Of a DNA stretch of 64,000 nucleotides, positions 42,746-53,370 are shown in pieces. The notes under the pieces were generated by a model. That model ran no database searches. It was not told the DNA's origin and worked only from the letters and a program-made list of their open reading frames with translations. The stretch lies in contig OY740772.1 of assembly GCA_963513935.1 (NCBI GenBank), positions 12,494,098 to 12,558,097 of the forward strand, given 5' to 3'. This stretch comes from Aphrophora alni (taxonomy: Eukaryota; Arthropoda; Insecta; Hemiptera; Aphrophoridae). The stretch's first letter is position 1; every line of letters starts with the position of its first letter. Made by a program: the position numbers and the translations under genes.

Positions 42746-43605
42746 TGTTAATTTCTTCGCTTAATCTTTCTTTTTAGTGTTTGTTCTTTTATAATTTAAT
42801 TACTCCCATAATACGTCTGATCTTTTATTTTAGTTGTTATTTCATTACTGCGTTTATGTACCCTCCTTTCGTTACCCTTGAAGCTGCATTTATTATTTTC
42901 ATTCTTGTAATTAAAATATTCCAATGTTATATATTTTCTTTTCAGTAGATATTTATCATGTATTATTTATCACATTATGTTTGTATAATTTATTTTGATG
43001 AATGTTAAATTTTAATATAATTACTTTTACACATAAGTCAATTTTTATTTCTTTCCATAAATTTCTAGTGTTGGATGAAAGAATTGTATTATTTGTTGTG
43101 TTGTATATTTTGAAAAAGGGAATAAAAATAAATTATTTTTTAAAAAATAAAAAACAGATTTTGTCGAAAACTCAATATTTGGGGACAGCTGCTATACAGG
43201 GTAAAAATACTTTAAATATCGTCTCTATAGGTTTCACAAATTTTACTACTTTGATGTAACAAAATTGGTTTTAATCCTCTCAAAAATGCCGGTTCAGAAA
43301 TTATTTGTAAAAAAAAACCTAGGAGCTCAATATATTGCGGCGCTCAACATCCATCCGGCTCCTAGTCAAAAGCGTGAACTCGTCTTATTAGCTACCTAAA
43401 TGTAGATAATATTCGTAAATCAGCTGACTTTTCTTTCAGTGACCTGGATATCAGCTCGTTAGCCGACCCTAATGCTGAGTTCTGTTGCACAAATTAACTA
43501 CTTTACGGTTCGTAGATAAGACGAACCGTTGCGACTTCTTTATTGAGTAACTATTGTGTAGCCTATCTAGGGCGTTCAACTTCTAAACCATAAGATATCG
43601 TATCA
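42746..43605. other. Unassigned segment
   Basis: A+T-rich, with an 85-codon frame at 43002-43259 that shows no domain. TACAGGGTAAAAATACT at about 43195 resembles a fold-back terminus; no partner found. Confidence 0.35.
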
Positions 43606-44021
43606 TTCCAGAATCTTTGTATATTTACCCAGTATACGAGGTATAAGGTAAGAATCGGGAACTGTCAAAAAATCTCGACCTCTGCTTTTTAACTGATCTT
43701 TACGTTTCATGGTCTCGGGAAATCGAAAAAATATATTTTCACCATGCCGTCCGTCCGTCGTTGTTGTTTGTACGATAGCATAAAAATTAAAATAGGAAAA
43801 TGATATTTGATATATGGAAGAGGGCACAAATAAACCCAATTGAAATTCAGAAAAATCGAATTCAAAATCTCGGTCATTTTAAACTGTTTTTCGTTCATAT
43901 TTCGTGTGTTATTCAAATTATACTAAATTAGATACAAATTTACAGATTTCAATTCTACACGTAATGGTAGACTACCCAATTCTAGTGTAATTACGATCAA
44001 ATATGTAATTTGGAATCCTAA

Positions 44022-44073
44022 CCTCTCAAGAAAATTTAATATTCGTACGTTTACGAGATCCAGGGTTGAATCA
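44022..44073. repeat. Left member of 52-bp direct repeat flanking the telomeric array
   Basis: CCTCTCAAGAAAATTTAATA ... ACGAGATCCAGGGTTGAATC. The right member at 44489-44540 reads CCTCTAAAGAAAATTTAATA ... ACGAGATCCAGGGTTGAGTC. Confidence 0.85.
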
Positions 44074-44490
44074 CCTAACCTAACCTAACCTATTCCAACC
44101 TAACCTAACCTAACCTAACCTAACCTATTCTAACCTAACCTAACCTCACCTAATCTAATCTAACCTAACCTAACCTAACCTAACCTAACCTAACCTAACC
44201 TAACCTAACCTAACCTAACCTATTCCAACCTAACCTAACCTAACCTAATCCAGCCTAACCTATTCCAACCTAACCTAACCTAACCTATTCTAACCTAACC
44301 TAACCTAACCTAACCTAACCTCACCTAATCTAATCTAACCTAACCTAACCTAACCTAACCTAACCTAACCTAACCTCACCTAATCTAATCTAACCTATTC
44401 CAACCTAACCTAACCTAACCTAATCCAACCTAACCTAACCTAATCCAGTCTAATCTAACCTAACCTAATCCAACCTAACCTAACCAAACC
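44074..44490 (-). repeat. Interstitial insect-type telomeric array (CCTAA)n
   Basis: About 80 CCTAA units (TTAGG on the minus strand) with recurring variants (CCTATTCCAA, CCTCACCTAATCTAATCTAA, CCTAATCCAG) that are themselves repeated in the same order. The array therefore expanded internally, not by telomerase at this site. It is flanked by a direct repeat of about 52 bp. Confidence 0.95.
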
Positions 44491-44540
44491 TCTAAAGAAA
44501 ATTTAATATCCGTACAGTTACGAGATCCAGGGTTGAGTCA
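44489..44540. repeat. Right member of 52-bp direct repeat
   Basis: Differs from the left member at about four positions. Confidence 0.85.
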
Positions 44541-44867
44541 CCGACACGAGCGTAGCGAGTGGCTTCAAGGTCCACTAGGACTGACACTGACACGGGCGAA
44601 GCTACTCTTGATCAACCAAAACATTACCTACAAGACTCAAGAAACCAACTTTGGGGCATTACATTATAGAGTTTCTGATTGTATGGTAGGGCTGAGTAAG
44701 TAACACGACGGCTCAATTCAGTTTCATAGAAGAGACATCAAATAAACAACTATATATGCGGGGACTTGATTATGTATAGGGAATAAGGAAATCCCTTTAA
44801 AGAGGATTTCGCACTAAAAATATTTCAACTTACAGACAATTATTTTGGTTTTTAAAATCTTCTATAT

Positions 44868-45992
44868 ACAGGATGATTGAAACTGGTGTGACCGCCCGTT
44901 CGATAAGTAAGAAAGTTACAAAAAAATTCAAAAGAATAACTCCAAGATGTTTTAGTTAAAACTAGAGTTATTACAGAATTCTCCATAGGCTATTTTTTCC
45001 AATATGGCAGTAAAGTCTAAATTTTCTTATGAGAATCCCTATTTTTATGGCGATTTTGGATAAAATTTACTATTTTAAGAATTTTTTATTTCTGGATATT
45101 TTTCGATATCGCTAACCATTTAGGAGCTATAAGCTCAAAGTTGTGAAAATACAAGGTTTAACGCGTTTTCACTTGGCAGGATTAAAAAATGGCAACATTT
45201 TTTTTGGAGAATAATTATTACTTTTCTGGATAAAATAATGTTGGCAATACACTTTATAAATATCAGGTTATTAATTATTGATACTCTTTTTACTCTAAAA
45301 CAGCTGTTATGCAAATTCTACAATGCAAATCAGTTTCGAATAATTATATTGACATTTTTCGAAGATTTTATCGACTTCCTTTTCTGGTAATTGTCTAGAA
45401 CACCTACTGGCTTACACCAGTTTGTAGGGCCTAATTATTACCAAATTGTATTAGACGTTGTAAATAAGATATTATAAGCGGAAACATATGTATTAACAGT
45501 GCTTAATAATACAATTTGTCCTTAATTCACAAGATGCGTAAGAAGAAAGAGCTAGGTGTAAGCCAGTGAATATTCTAGACAATAACCAGAAAATTATGAT
45601 TTATGTTTTCTATCGATAACTCTGTTATTACTCAGCCTACAGAACAAATAAAATAACAGTAATGTCACTACACTTTTTCCTTAGCTCCATTTTAAATTTA
45701 ACCTGAATTTAACTTTGAAAAAGAAAAATCGTCTTATTTAAGTGCGTTTAGCTCCTAAAAGGTTGGAGATATACAAGAATAAAAAGTCTTAAAATAATGT
45801 CTTGTATCCAAAATCGTTATAATACAGCTGATCGAAAATATACAGCTGATCACCATATTGGAAAAATGGCGTTATATAAAAAAATTGGTAATACCTCTAG
45901 TTTTAACTTTAAAACTCCTGGGGGTCACCTTATAAAGTTTTATGTAATTTGTGTAATTATTGAATAAACTTTTCAATCACACTGTCCATGAT
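44868..45992. mobile_element. Large fold-back element, 1.1 kb
   Basis: The left end ATACAGGATGATTGAAACTG pairs with the right end TTTTCAATCACACTGTCC. Inner arm pairs: AGTTAAAACTAGAGTTATTA with GGTAATACCTCTAGTTTTAA; TTTTTTCCAATATGGC with CCATATTGGAAAAATGGCG; CATTTAGGAGCTATAAGC with GCTCCTAAAAGGTTGGAG; TGGTAATTGTCTAGAA with TCTAGACAATAACCAGA; CACTGGCTTACACC type blocks near the centre. The loop around 45420-45540 is short. It has no transposase. Confidence 0.85.
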
Positions 45993-46890
45993 TTTTCCCT
46001 TTTTTACTGGCATCAACACAATTTACATTTTTGCAACAAAGAGTTGTGTTAGGTTAGAATTTCGATTGTGAATGTGTGTATGAGAAAGTTTATGCAATGT
46101 GTCACACAGTTTATTTAGTTTTTCTGAAGCCCTAACCTAGGTAAAACGTTTTCTGTGCTCACAAACAATAGTTTCATCAAAATAATTCAACTCGTTTACA
46201 AAATGTACAACATACACGAATTGCTAGTTTTATTATAAACATTAGAAAGATCATTACTTTCAAAATCCATTACCAGCAAACATTACAATGAAACTAATTG
46301 GTCCACTAAAACAAATGCAATGAGTGCAATTCTAAGCGTACAAAATATAAATTGCAATATCTAATTTTGTTTACGTAACATGTGCCAAGTGTATTCTGTT
46401 TCCGTGTTTACAAGAGGCTGGTTTACAACGTTATTATCTACTGGGATAAATGTTGCAGTACAGTTTGGTATATCAGAATATCTCTAATAGAAAGGATCTT
46501 TCAAAATGCACGGATAAACAACAAGAGGTGATTCTAGATATATAAAAATAGAAAAAATCTTAATATAAACATATAGATAACAGCAAAATAGGAAAGTCTG
46601 CGTAAAATCTTTGGACCCAAAAAAATGTCAACGGAGTTCACATATTTATAAATTCAGAAAAAATAGTAACTCTACGAGAAATTTGTAAAAAATACCAACA
46701 TCAATGGCCAGAGACTGTCTTTCTATGGGCAGGGAACGAGTTGCAAACTTCTACTGTACTAAAAAAATTTAAATGTTCAGATACCCTTGGAAAGAGGAAT
46801 TCATGAACTATAAACTGATGATAGAAACAGGGACAGTGCAAAGAGAGCAGACGTAAAAAGTAAGAGGCACGAAAAAAATCAAGAAAAGGA
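45993..46890. other. Unassigned segment
   Basis: GAGAAAGTTTATGCAATGTG at about 46082 resembles the start of family E reversed, and ACACGAATTGCTAGTTTTAT (about 46215) recurs near 26330. No gene recognised in 46300-46890. Confidence 0.35.
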
Positions 46891-46894
46891 AAAT

Positions 46895-47150
46895 GGAATT
46901 TTGTTTTTTTTGCTCTTTAAAGACGACAAAATCTTTTCGTCATCTTCGTCTTATAAAATAAATAAATAAAATAACAGAACCCTAGCCCTCAAAAAATATT
47001 CTAATAGCGTCAAGATTAGGAGAGAACAAACCCAAGAATACAAGAAGAAAGGTGTAGGATCCAACGATGTTTCTTGGGAGAACAGAAATATGAGAAGAAG
47101 AACGACAAAGAAGGATGAAGGAATACAACGCCAAAACATTCAATTCATCA
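46895..47150 (+). repeat. Interspersed repeat family A, copy 6
   Basis: CTTTAAAGACGACAAAATCT, TCGTCATCTTCGTCTTATAA, CCCTAGCCCTCAAAAAATAT, CTAATAGCGTCAAGATTAGG, AATACAAGAAGAAAGGTGTA and GGATCCAACGATG. A good 5' part; the GTTGGTCAAGAGAGACC block is deleted. Confidence 0.75.
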
Positions 47151-47339
47151 TCAATTATTTACAAGTACACACGCTTTGAGCAACTGCACTATCAAGACTA
47201 AGCCACAACCTCATCCATACAGCAGTGAGGCAAGTAAGTCAAGTCACCAAGACCAATGCCTTCACAACATAAAGAATCACATATTATTTAAGTCAATCCA
47301 ATATAACAACAATCGTATATTTCTTACTGCGAAAATTTG

Positions 47340-48120
47340 GGGATAAAAGGCCCAATTTTAGCCTTAGAAAATTCCTAGGAAAACCTCCATCCATATTTCA
47401 AGCTGAGATACATGAATAGAGTTCAGTACTAGAGAGAATATCAAAAATGTCTCAAATGCTTAGAGATCTATATCATGTCAGACAGTCAGACAAGCTGTAA
47501 GTTCATACATTTTTGAGTCAAGATTTGTCTGGAAATGTTTACAAAGTAATCAATCAACTGGCAACAAACAACAAAGTCTCCTGACTTTGGGTGCCAGGAT
47601 ATAAAGGAATACTAGGAAATGAAAACCGGATCACCTTGTCAAGGAGGATGCAGAGGCAGACATAGTTAAGCCCGAACCATTTTTTGAGGTGCCTAAAACA
47701 TATCTTCATAATATCAAGGAAATATGGGAAGAAGATCAAGTATTGGACCACCTACCCTGGTCTAAGACAAACCAAAAAGTTTACAGTCTAGAAGGGAGCT
47801 TAGGCTGATTATTGCCCTACTGTCTGGACACTGTCCAGTGAATTACCATCTAAAACACATGGGGAAGACTGCGGTGGATTCATGCCGTTTCTGCCTGATA
47901 CATACTGAAACAGCATACCTTACCTCAGCATTCCATTCCCCATCACTGCAGAGGTAACGATCATGTCCCCCATAACCATTTTAAGATTATTAGGAAGCTT
48001 AAATCTTGGCTAGCTCTAAAAAAATTAGTTGAGTAGTCACAAAAGATCCATTTGGATCGCAGTGACAAGAGGCTGAATAGCCTCGGACCCCTAAATCATT
48101 AATTACTGAGAAACATATTT
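47340..48120 (+). pseudogene. Non-LTR retrotransposon tail: RNase H, zinc knuckle, 3' end
   Basis: Plus-strand reading shows an RNase H domain: GKPPSIFQAEIHE at about 47378-47415 (catalytic glutamate), then VYKVINQLATNNKVS, then LWVPGYKGILGNEN at about 47585-47625 (the WVPGH.GI.GNE.AD signature). Then ELRLIIALLSGHCPVNYHLK and DSCRFCLIHTETA at about 47796-47914 give the conserved Cys/His block that ends jockey/I-type LINE ORF2 proteins. A 3' tail with AGATCCATTTGGATCGCAGT, GACAAGAGGCTGAATAGCCT and CGGACCCCTAAATCATTAAT is the sort of 3' end these elements have. Stops (for example in the RNase H) and shifts make it dead. No reverse transcriptase is legible upstream. Confidence 0.88.
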
Positions 48121-49430
48121 TGTCTTCTACTTTTTTTAAATTATTGAACTTAGAAACAGAAGTGGCCATAAATCATGAATCATAAAATACGTCATTTAAA
48201 AAAGTAATGTATCATATTTGTAACTATATCGAAATTCAAAGTTATAAGATCATACATTCATTATCACCAAGCAAAAACTGCTAATTATGTCACCGCCAGC
48301 AATACTTTTAAAAATGTCTTCCAACTAAATTCTTAATTACACAACACTTGTTTCGGTGATTAAAAACATTTAACATGAAAAAATAAACAATACAACAGTA
48401 TTTCATGACATTCGCGCACAAATAATAATGTTTACAATTCTCCTGGCCTGTGTTACATAGTGCACTGCGATTCAGCTGGCTTATCAGTTCAAAGGTGGGG
48501 GTTGTATCAAACAATTTTTTTTGTCATTTAAGTGTCCAGTTGGGTGTTCCATTCCATTTTAATAAATGTGATACTCTTCTACGCGGTTCATATAATTGTC
48601 TTTTATGCATTTTTTCAATATTTACACGTTTGTGATCTGTGCTACCAAGTGCTCTGGATTCTTCAGGTACCCTGTATATGTTCCTTATAACGCGTGATAA
48701 TAATCAATAATCAACGCAAAACCAAAAAACCAAAGTTGATGTAAAAGCTTTTTATCTTTGTCAATTATTCAATAAAATATTAAAAACATAATTAACGCGG
48801 CATTCAGAAAAGAAAAGAAATTTCCTTTATTGTTAATTAGTATTTTATTACTGTAAAATTCCTTAAGGGGACATCGTACCCCCTATCTTCGCCATGTTAA
48901 ATTTGTCAACTTTATGTTCCTTTTTCTCAGACATTACATGAGGTAATTTTTGGGGGATTTTATTGTTTTAAAAAATGCATATTTAAAAAATTTTGAATTT
49001 TGTGCCAATTAGTTATATTTAGCCCAAGAACACGTTGGTGATGATTTTGTTCTACTATTAATTTCATCACGGCTATGTATGATGAGTCTGGGTATGTACC
49101 ATAATGACTGTGGTACGTTTATATCAACATTATGAAAGATATGAGCGAAACAAATAATCACAAATAAATTTTCTGATTTTATTTACTTAAACTAACTATA
49201 TTATTATTCGTTTTGTTTTAAAGCTGAATTTAGAAAATAATTATATACAATATTTATCAACATTTAAATATTATTAGAGTGATTGCATTGATGATGATCA
49301 CTGATAATGTTAATATCCACATGTCAAAATTAGTCGCATAAATTGTATAACGTTATAATACATACCAGAACTAACTAAACCATTCAGTCTTATCACTTCT
49401 TTATCAAAATATGTTTTTAAAAAAACTAAT
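48121..49430. other. Mostly unassigned; short palindrome-like block at 48865
   Basis: AAGGGGACATCGTACCCCCT at about 48865-48890 is an imperfect palindrome that looks like the start of a small interspersed repeat. No second copy in this window. The rest is A+T-rich with no gene. Confidence 0.35.
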
Positions 49431-49499
49431 AGGCGGGAATTTCTACATAAACATCCACACTATCATTGGCATCTCAACCGATCGACAACGCGGTCCCTG

Positions 49500-49745
49500 C
49501 GGGAGGAACAGGTAATATACAGAATGAGTTTAAAGCCCCTCCCAACCTATCTTTTTTTTTTACATGGTTTAAGTTAGAAAATTGAAACTCCCCATATCCT
49601 TATTGGACCTAAATACCTTGGTCTTAGTGCGCCCACAGGGAGACGAACCACAGGAAGTCAGAAGAAAATCTTAAATATATAGGTCGATATGTACATAAAG
49701 GTCTTTGTTAGTAGAGCACATGGAAAAGGAAGGGGTTTTAAAGTT
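49500..49745. other. Possible small TIR element
   Basis: ATACAGAATGAGTTTAAAGC followed by CCCTCCC near 49514 pairs partly with GGAAGGGGTTTTAAAGTTAT near 49727. The terminal phrase resembles fold-back ends. Inner arms are not convincing. Confidence 0.35.
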
Positions 49746-50054
49746 ATTAAACGCTATTTTAGCTAGGGTTTTGAGGTCGGGTTTGCGGCATTGTGTTCTA
49801 CTCATAAAAGCCCTGTAATTCAATGTACAACTCGACTTATGTTCTCAATTAAGATTTCCTACTTACAGTACTTCTCGTGGGCCGTCCCCCTGGAAAGGTA
49901 GCGGTCCGCTGAAAACGTAATAAAATAGGTGTTGGTGTCCATTAACAATGTGCAAAGCTTTGTAGCTCTATCTGTAATGGTTGAAAAATATTAAGCCGTC
50001 CTTAACTTATATAACACGCGGTGTACATATACAAAGCCCATTAGCGCCTAGCCG

Positions 50055-50245
50055 ACCTTGAAAAATTAGTGATATACACAATTACGAGATTCGGAAAACT
50101 TGTGTACCAACTGTTTCAAACAAATTTACCCTCTTGGACAAGACCACTTGGCCTACAAGTCCCAAGATACCAACTTTTGAGAGCATTACTTTTAGACAAT
50201 CTACGTGTATTGTATGATGAAGCTGGGTAAGTACTATAATGGGCA
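50055..50245 (-). repeat. Interspersed repeat family B, 5' half
   Basis: CACAATTACGAGATTCGGAA, ACTTGTGTACCAACTGTTTC, CAAGTCCCAAGATACCAACT, TGTATGATGAAGCTGGGTAA and GTACTATAATGGGC. Reverse oriented. Confidence 0.75.
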
Positions 50246-50430
50246 AATCTACTTGTTTCCTTCCTCACATATACATAATATAGAGACATTTTTATGATGG
50301 CAATGGATATTATTTGGTTAGTAGTGTGTCCATAAAGTTACGACGTGATTTTAAATTGTTATAGCCCGCTGTAGGTGCGGTAACAATCTGTCACTTAACC
50401 ATATGAGTCCGTTTCATATAAACAATAAAC

Positions 50431-50605
50431 ATGAGAACCGATCAAAGGGAAATTCAGTGTTTTTTGTGGTTTTCAAAATTAAATTTTTGTGCAACTTTAC
50501 CGCAACGTATCGGCGTTCAGTCAGTCAGCAATAAAACTGTTGAGAACATACGAAAATTCTTTTTACGAAGTCCAAACATATTGATTTGAAAATTTGCTGG
50601 ACAAC
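50431..50605 (+). pseudogene. Mariner-like transposase N-terminal helix-turn-helix
   Basis: It begins MRTDQREIQCFLWFSKLNF, then LPQRIGVQSVSNKTVENIRK, then, past a stop, KFAGQLS. This follows the DUF4817-type helix-turn-helix found at the start of a common insect mariner-like transposase group (…VLWFAEF..., ...P..KTI..W..KF.ETGSV..K..GRP). The reading stops at a 22-26-base poly(A) run. Confidence 0.65.
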
Positions 50606-50637
50606 TAAGTATCCAAAAAAAAAAAAAAAAAAAAAAA
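50604..50637 (+). repeat. Poly(A) tract
   Basis: An uninterrupted A run at the junction between transposase DNA and the inserted family A region; possibly an expansion within the AAA of the coding strand or a retroposon tail. Confidence 0.8.
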
Positions 50638-50689
50638 CAGTTCCCAAAGTTTTGCAAAAACTATTGAGCTTCACAGGGTATAAAGTTCA

Positions 50690-50965
50690 GTTGTCTTCTT
50701 ATTGTTTGAAGGCGACAAACCTATTGTCATAGTTTTACAAACAAAAAAGAAGAAGAGTAAAAAATAAAGACTCCCAGCTCTCAATACTATAATAGTGTCA
50801 GGGTATCGGAAAAGAACAAGAGTTGATCAAAATAGACCTGATAGGAAAGATGAAAGAGCGGGATCTGCCCAATACTACATGAAACAAGATGTAGATTTAA
50901 CTAGGTACCATCGGAATTTCCAAGCCTGCACTAACTAAAGTGAGCCTCTGAGGGTAACTTCAGTT
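50690..50965 (+). repeat. Interspersed repeat family A, copy 7
   Basis: TTTGAAGGCGACAAACCTAT, ACTCCCAGCTCTCAATACTA, TAATAGTGTCAGGGTATCGG, AAAAGAACAAGAGTTGATCA, GACCTGATAGGAAAGATGAA and AGTGAGCCTCTGAGGGTAAC. One of the most complete copies. Confidence 0.85.
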
Positions 50966-51039
50966 ATTGCACCCTCTATGGCTAGGAGATAAGCTTAAAA
51001 GGTATATATTTGCCCTAAACAAGGCCCTTATGGCTTCGT

Positions 51040-51300
51040 TAAACACGAGCATTATTATTATGAAATATTATCCCCTTACTGTTTATTTTTTTCTTGTTTT
51101 TTTTAAACGCGAAAAACTTTCCGGTCCTCATCATCATAAAAAAAAAAGAAGAGAACGTAAAATGTATACCAGTTGCTCTAAAGTACGCCACAATCGGAAG
51201 AAAACAAAAGTTAGTCAAAGAGAAGAAAGATGAAACCCTAGACGGTGTGAAAAATAGGTGTAGATCCAGCTGGTATCGTCACTCCCGTTTGCAAGTTTTT
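51040..51300 (+). repeat. Interspersed repeat family A, copy 8
   Basis: CTTTCCGGTCCTCATCATCA, GGAAGAAAACAAAAGTTAGT, CAAAGAGAAGAAAGATGAAA, AATAGGTGTAGATCCAGCTG and GTATCGTCACTCCCGTTTGC. It lies about 75 bases after copy 7 in the same orientation. Confidence 0.75.
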
Positions 51301-51339
51301 CCTTTCTGAAAACACTGAAAGTGAAATTGTCTACCACAG

Positions 51340-51720
51340 GTTTGAACTACATTGCTCTTAAACAAATTGAGCCTAAAAACTTGGACGTCTCAGCAAGATG
51401 AGGCACCGCCTCACTCCAAATTTCGTGATTTTCTTAATGATTGGAGCGGTGATTTCCTTTTTATTTGAGATTGTAAGAGGTGAATGAAAATCTTGACTAC
51501 TACACTCTCCCAACATTTCAGCAATAAATATGGGGTATGGTTAATCAAAGTGTCTACATTGAAAGGATTCGGATTATCGAAAATTTGAGAGAACGAATCC
51601 AAGAAGCAGTGGTATCAGTTCGAGTGTGTGTGGTAAAGCTGGAATAACGTTTGGCCGTAAGCTGAACTACCTACGGGTCAATTAGAACTCGTTATCAAAA
51701 CGAATAAACTTTTGATCTAT
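51340..51720 (+). pseudogene. Mariner-like transposase catalytic and C-terminal parts
   Basis: QQDEAPPHSKFRDFLNDW at about 51390-51445 carries the second catalytic aspartate (QQDGAPPH signature). Near 51585-51680, LRERIQEAVVSV is followed by a region aligned to the EYRLDVCRATNGAHIE-like C-terminus of this transposase group, with stops and substitutions. The middle third (third catalytic residue region) is not legible. Dead. Confidence 0.7.
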
Positions 51721-51806
51721 TATTTAATTTTATTCATGTTTCCATATGTATTATCTGATAAATACATTTGATGAAAAGCCAGACCCATGTCTTTATAGAC
51801 AAACTG

Positions 51807-52179
51807 TACTTGGTTTCGTGTACGAGGAAGCTTTTTGCTTGTGCAACGTTTGACAGAAATTATGTAAACCGTTTCCAGGAAAACCGAGAGTTATTTGCCT
51901 TTTAGGAAAAGACTCGCTTGTTTGTATATTGTCTGGATAACCTTTATGAAGTTAGACTTGTAAGAGATGTAAACAATTACCATGCAAAGTGTTAATCTGT
52001 CGACACTTTAATCAAGTCATTGCTAATGGATTGTGAATATTGCACCACTGGCCGTTTTGTTAACAGAACGCATGTTTACAACCAAAGAGATCAAATAAAA
52101 CAGGATAAGATCGTTTCCAAGTAGGTGCTTTATGATCTTTTTTTTAATTTTATTTTTACTTTCTATCATCCTCCGGGGC
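51807..52179. other. Unassigned segment
   Basis: No gene or repeat recognised. Confidence 0.35.
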
Positions 52180-52393
52180 TCATATATAGTGAGTAAGACC
52201 GTCAGGGGCTCAACTTAGTGAGCTTAGAAATCACGAAGGTTAGAACAGCTTTTCATCCTTCCTATCCAATCTTCATTGACCTACTAGTGTTCTTTTCTGA
52301 CATGACGGTCTTTAGTGGTATTATATGTCTTTCCCTTATTTATTTTTTAAGGCGATGATGACAGAAGTTTTTTGCCTTTAAACAAAAAGGAAA
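52180..52393 (-). repeat. Interspersed repeat family A, copy 9
   Basis: Reverse oriented: CTTCCTATCCAATCTTCATT, GACCTACTAGTGTTCTTTTC, and the TTTGCCTTTAAACAAAAAGG end (complement of the TTTAAAGACGACAAA start). Confidence 0.65.
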
Positions 52394-53370
52394 AATATAT
52401 ACAGGATAATAGGTGTGCCGATTATTTTACATGGAAAGTATGATTTTTTTTTTTTTTATGGTTTTAGTTTCTACAAATAATTTTAAGACATTTTTATGTT
52501 TGTGTATTTTTTAATACATCCAACCATTTAGAAGCTACAGATGCTCAAAATAGGGGGAAACAAGATTTTAAGCGCCAGATGTCCATTTTCTGTACTTAAA
52601 ACAGTCGAACCGAGATTAAAATTGGAACGTAGAGTATGATGTAAAGAAAACTACTAGATATTTGAAAATCACACCTAAGGCTTCTTTTAGAATTATTTAA
52701 TGCAGGTTCTTTTTATGACAAAATAACTCCATACTTTGAATAAATCTAAATTATAAATAACTTTGAAACAAACATTTTTGTATTTACACTACAATAATGT
52801 ATAACGTTATTGGTGGACGATTCCTTTCACAAGTACTTATTACTATTATGATTATATTATTATTAAAAAAACACAAAACATAATAAACACATCGGATAAA
52901 AGAATCCATAAAAATTACTTTTACTTCAATTTTTAATCAATTCACTGAATATAACCAACCACAGCCTGAGTAACAAAACTGTTGATTTTCAAACTTCTAG
53001 TAATTTTTATTACACTATACACTATCTACGTTCCAATTTTAGACTGTTTAAATGGACCTATAAAAAAATCTAAAATCTTACTTCACTACTTTGAGTCTGT
53101 GTAGCTCCTAAACAGTTCAATATATCGAAAAATACACAAGAATAAAACAGCCGTGTGTAGAATTTAAAACCATTATAAAAAAATAGGTATTTCTATAAGA
53201 ATATTTAAATTTGGCCGCCATACTGGAAAAATGCCTGATGGTATCAACATTTTAAAAACCCCCAAATAAGACGACAAAAACTTCAGTGGAGTTGTCATTT
53301 GATTTTTTTAAATATATCAACTACTTTCCACGTAAAACCCTGGTACGCTTATATTAATTACCCAGAATAT
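52394..53370. mobile_element. Fold-back element, about 975 bp
   Basis: The left arm TATACAGGATAATAGGTGTG, TTTTACATGGAAAGTATGA, ATCCAACCATTTAGAAGCTA and AATTGGAACGTAGAGTATGA is mirrored by the right arm CTACGTTCCAATTTTAGACT, GTGTAGCTCCTAAACAGTTC, ACTTTCCACGTAAAACCCTG and CCAGAATATACAGTGTGTCC. Pairing extends almost to the centre (about 52870). GGCCGCCATACTGG is in the right arm only. Confidence 0.85.

Larger units (their letters stand above)
43610..44715 (-). repeat. Interspersed repeat family B, longest copy, split by telomeric DNA
   Basis: Reverse oriented. The 3' part at 43615-44073 has TACCCAGTATACGAGGTATA, TGATCTTTACGTTTCATGG, CATGCCGTCCGTCCGTCG, AATTCTACACGTAATGGTAG and TACGAGATCCAGGGTTGA. 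A CCTAA array interrupts (44074-44490). The 5' part at 44489-44712 has GTCACCGACACGAGCGTAGC, GGGCGAAGCTACTC, CATTACCTACAAGACTCAAG and GGTAGGGCTGAGTAAGTAAC. Confidence 0.85.
50321..51806 (+). mobile_element. Mariner-like/IS630-type transposon relic with nested insertions
   Basis: The left end TAGTGTGTCCATAAAGTTAC pairs loosely with the right end GTCTTTATAGACAAACTGTA (about 51787-51806). The transposase N-terminus is at 50431-50610 and its catalytic and C-terminal parts at 51380-51700. Between them lie a poly(A) run and two family A copies, so those inserted into this older element. Confidence 0.75.

Noticed and set aside
42022..42777. 251-codon open frame of Ser/Leu/Cys/Tyr/Val repeats
   Set aside because: It lies entirely in a CTGTCT-type simple array that is open in all six frames; no real protein signal.
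44074..44490. True chromosome end
   Set aside because: The array is flanked on both sides by the same interspersed repeat and contains many variant units, so it is interstitial.
44074..44490. CRISPR-like array
   Set aside because: Units are 5-bp telomere-type repeats without spacers; the setting is eukaryotic.
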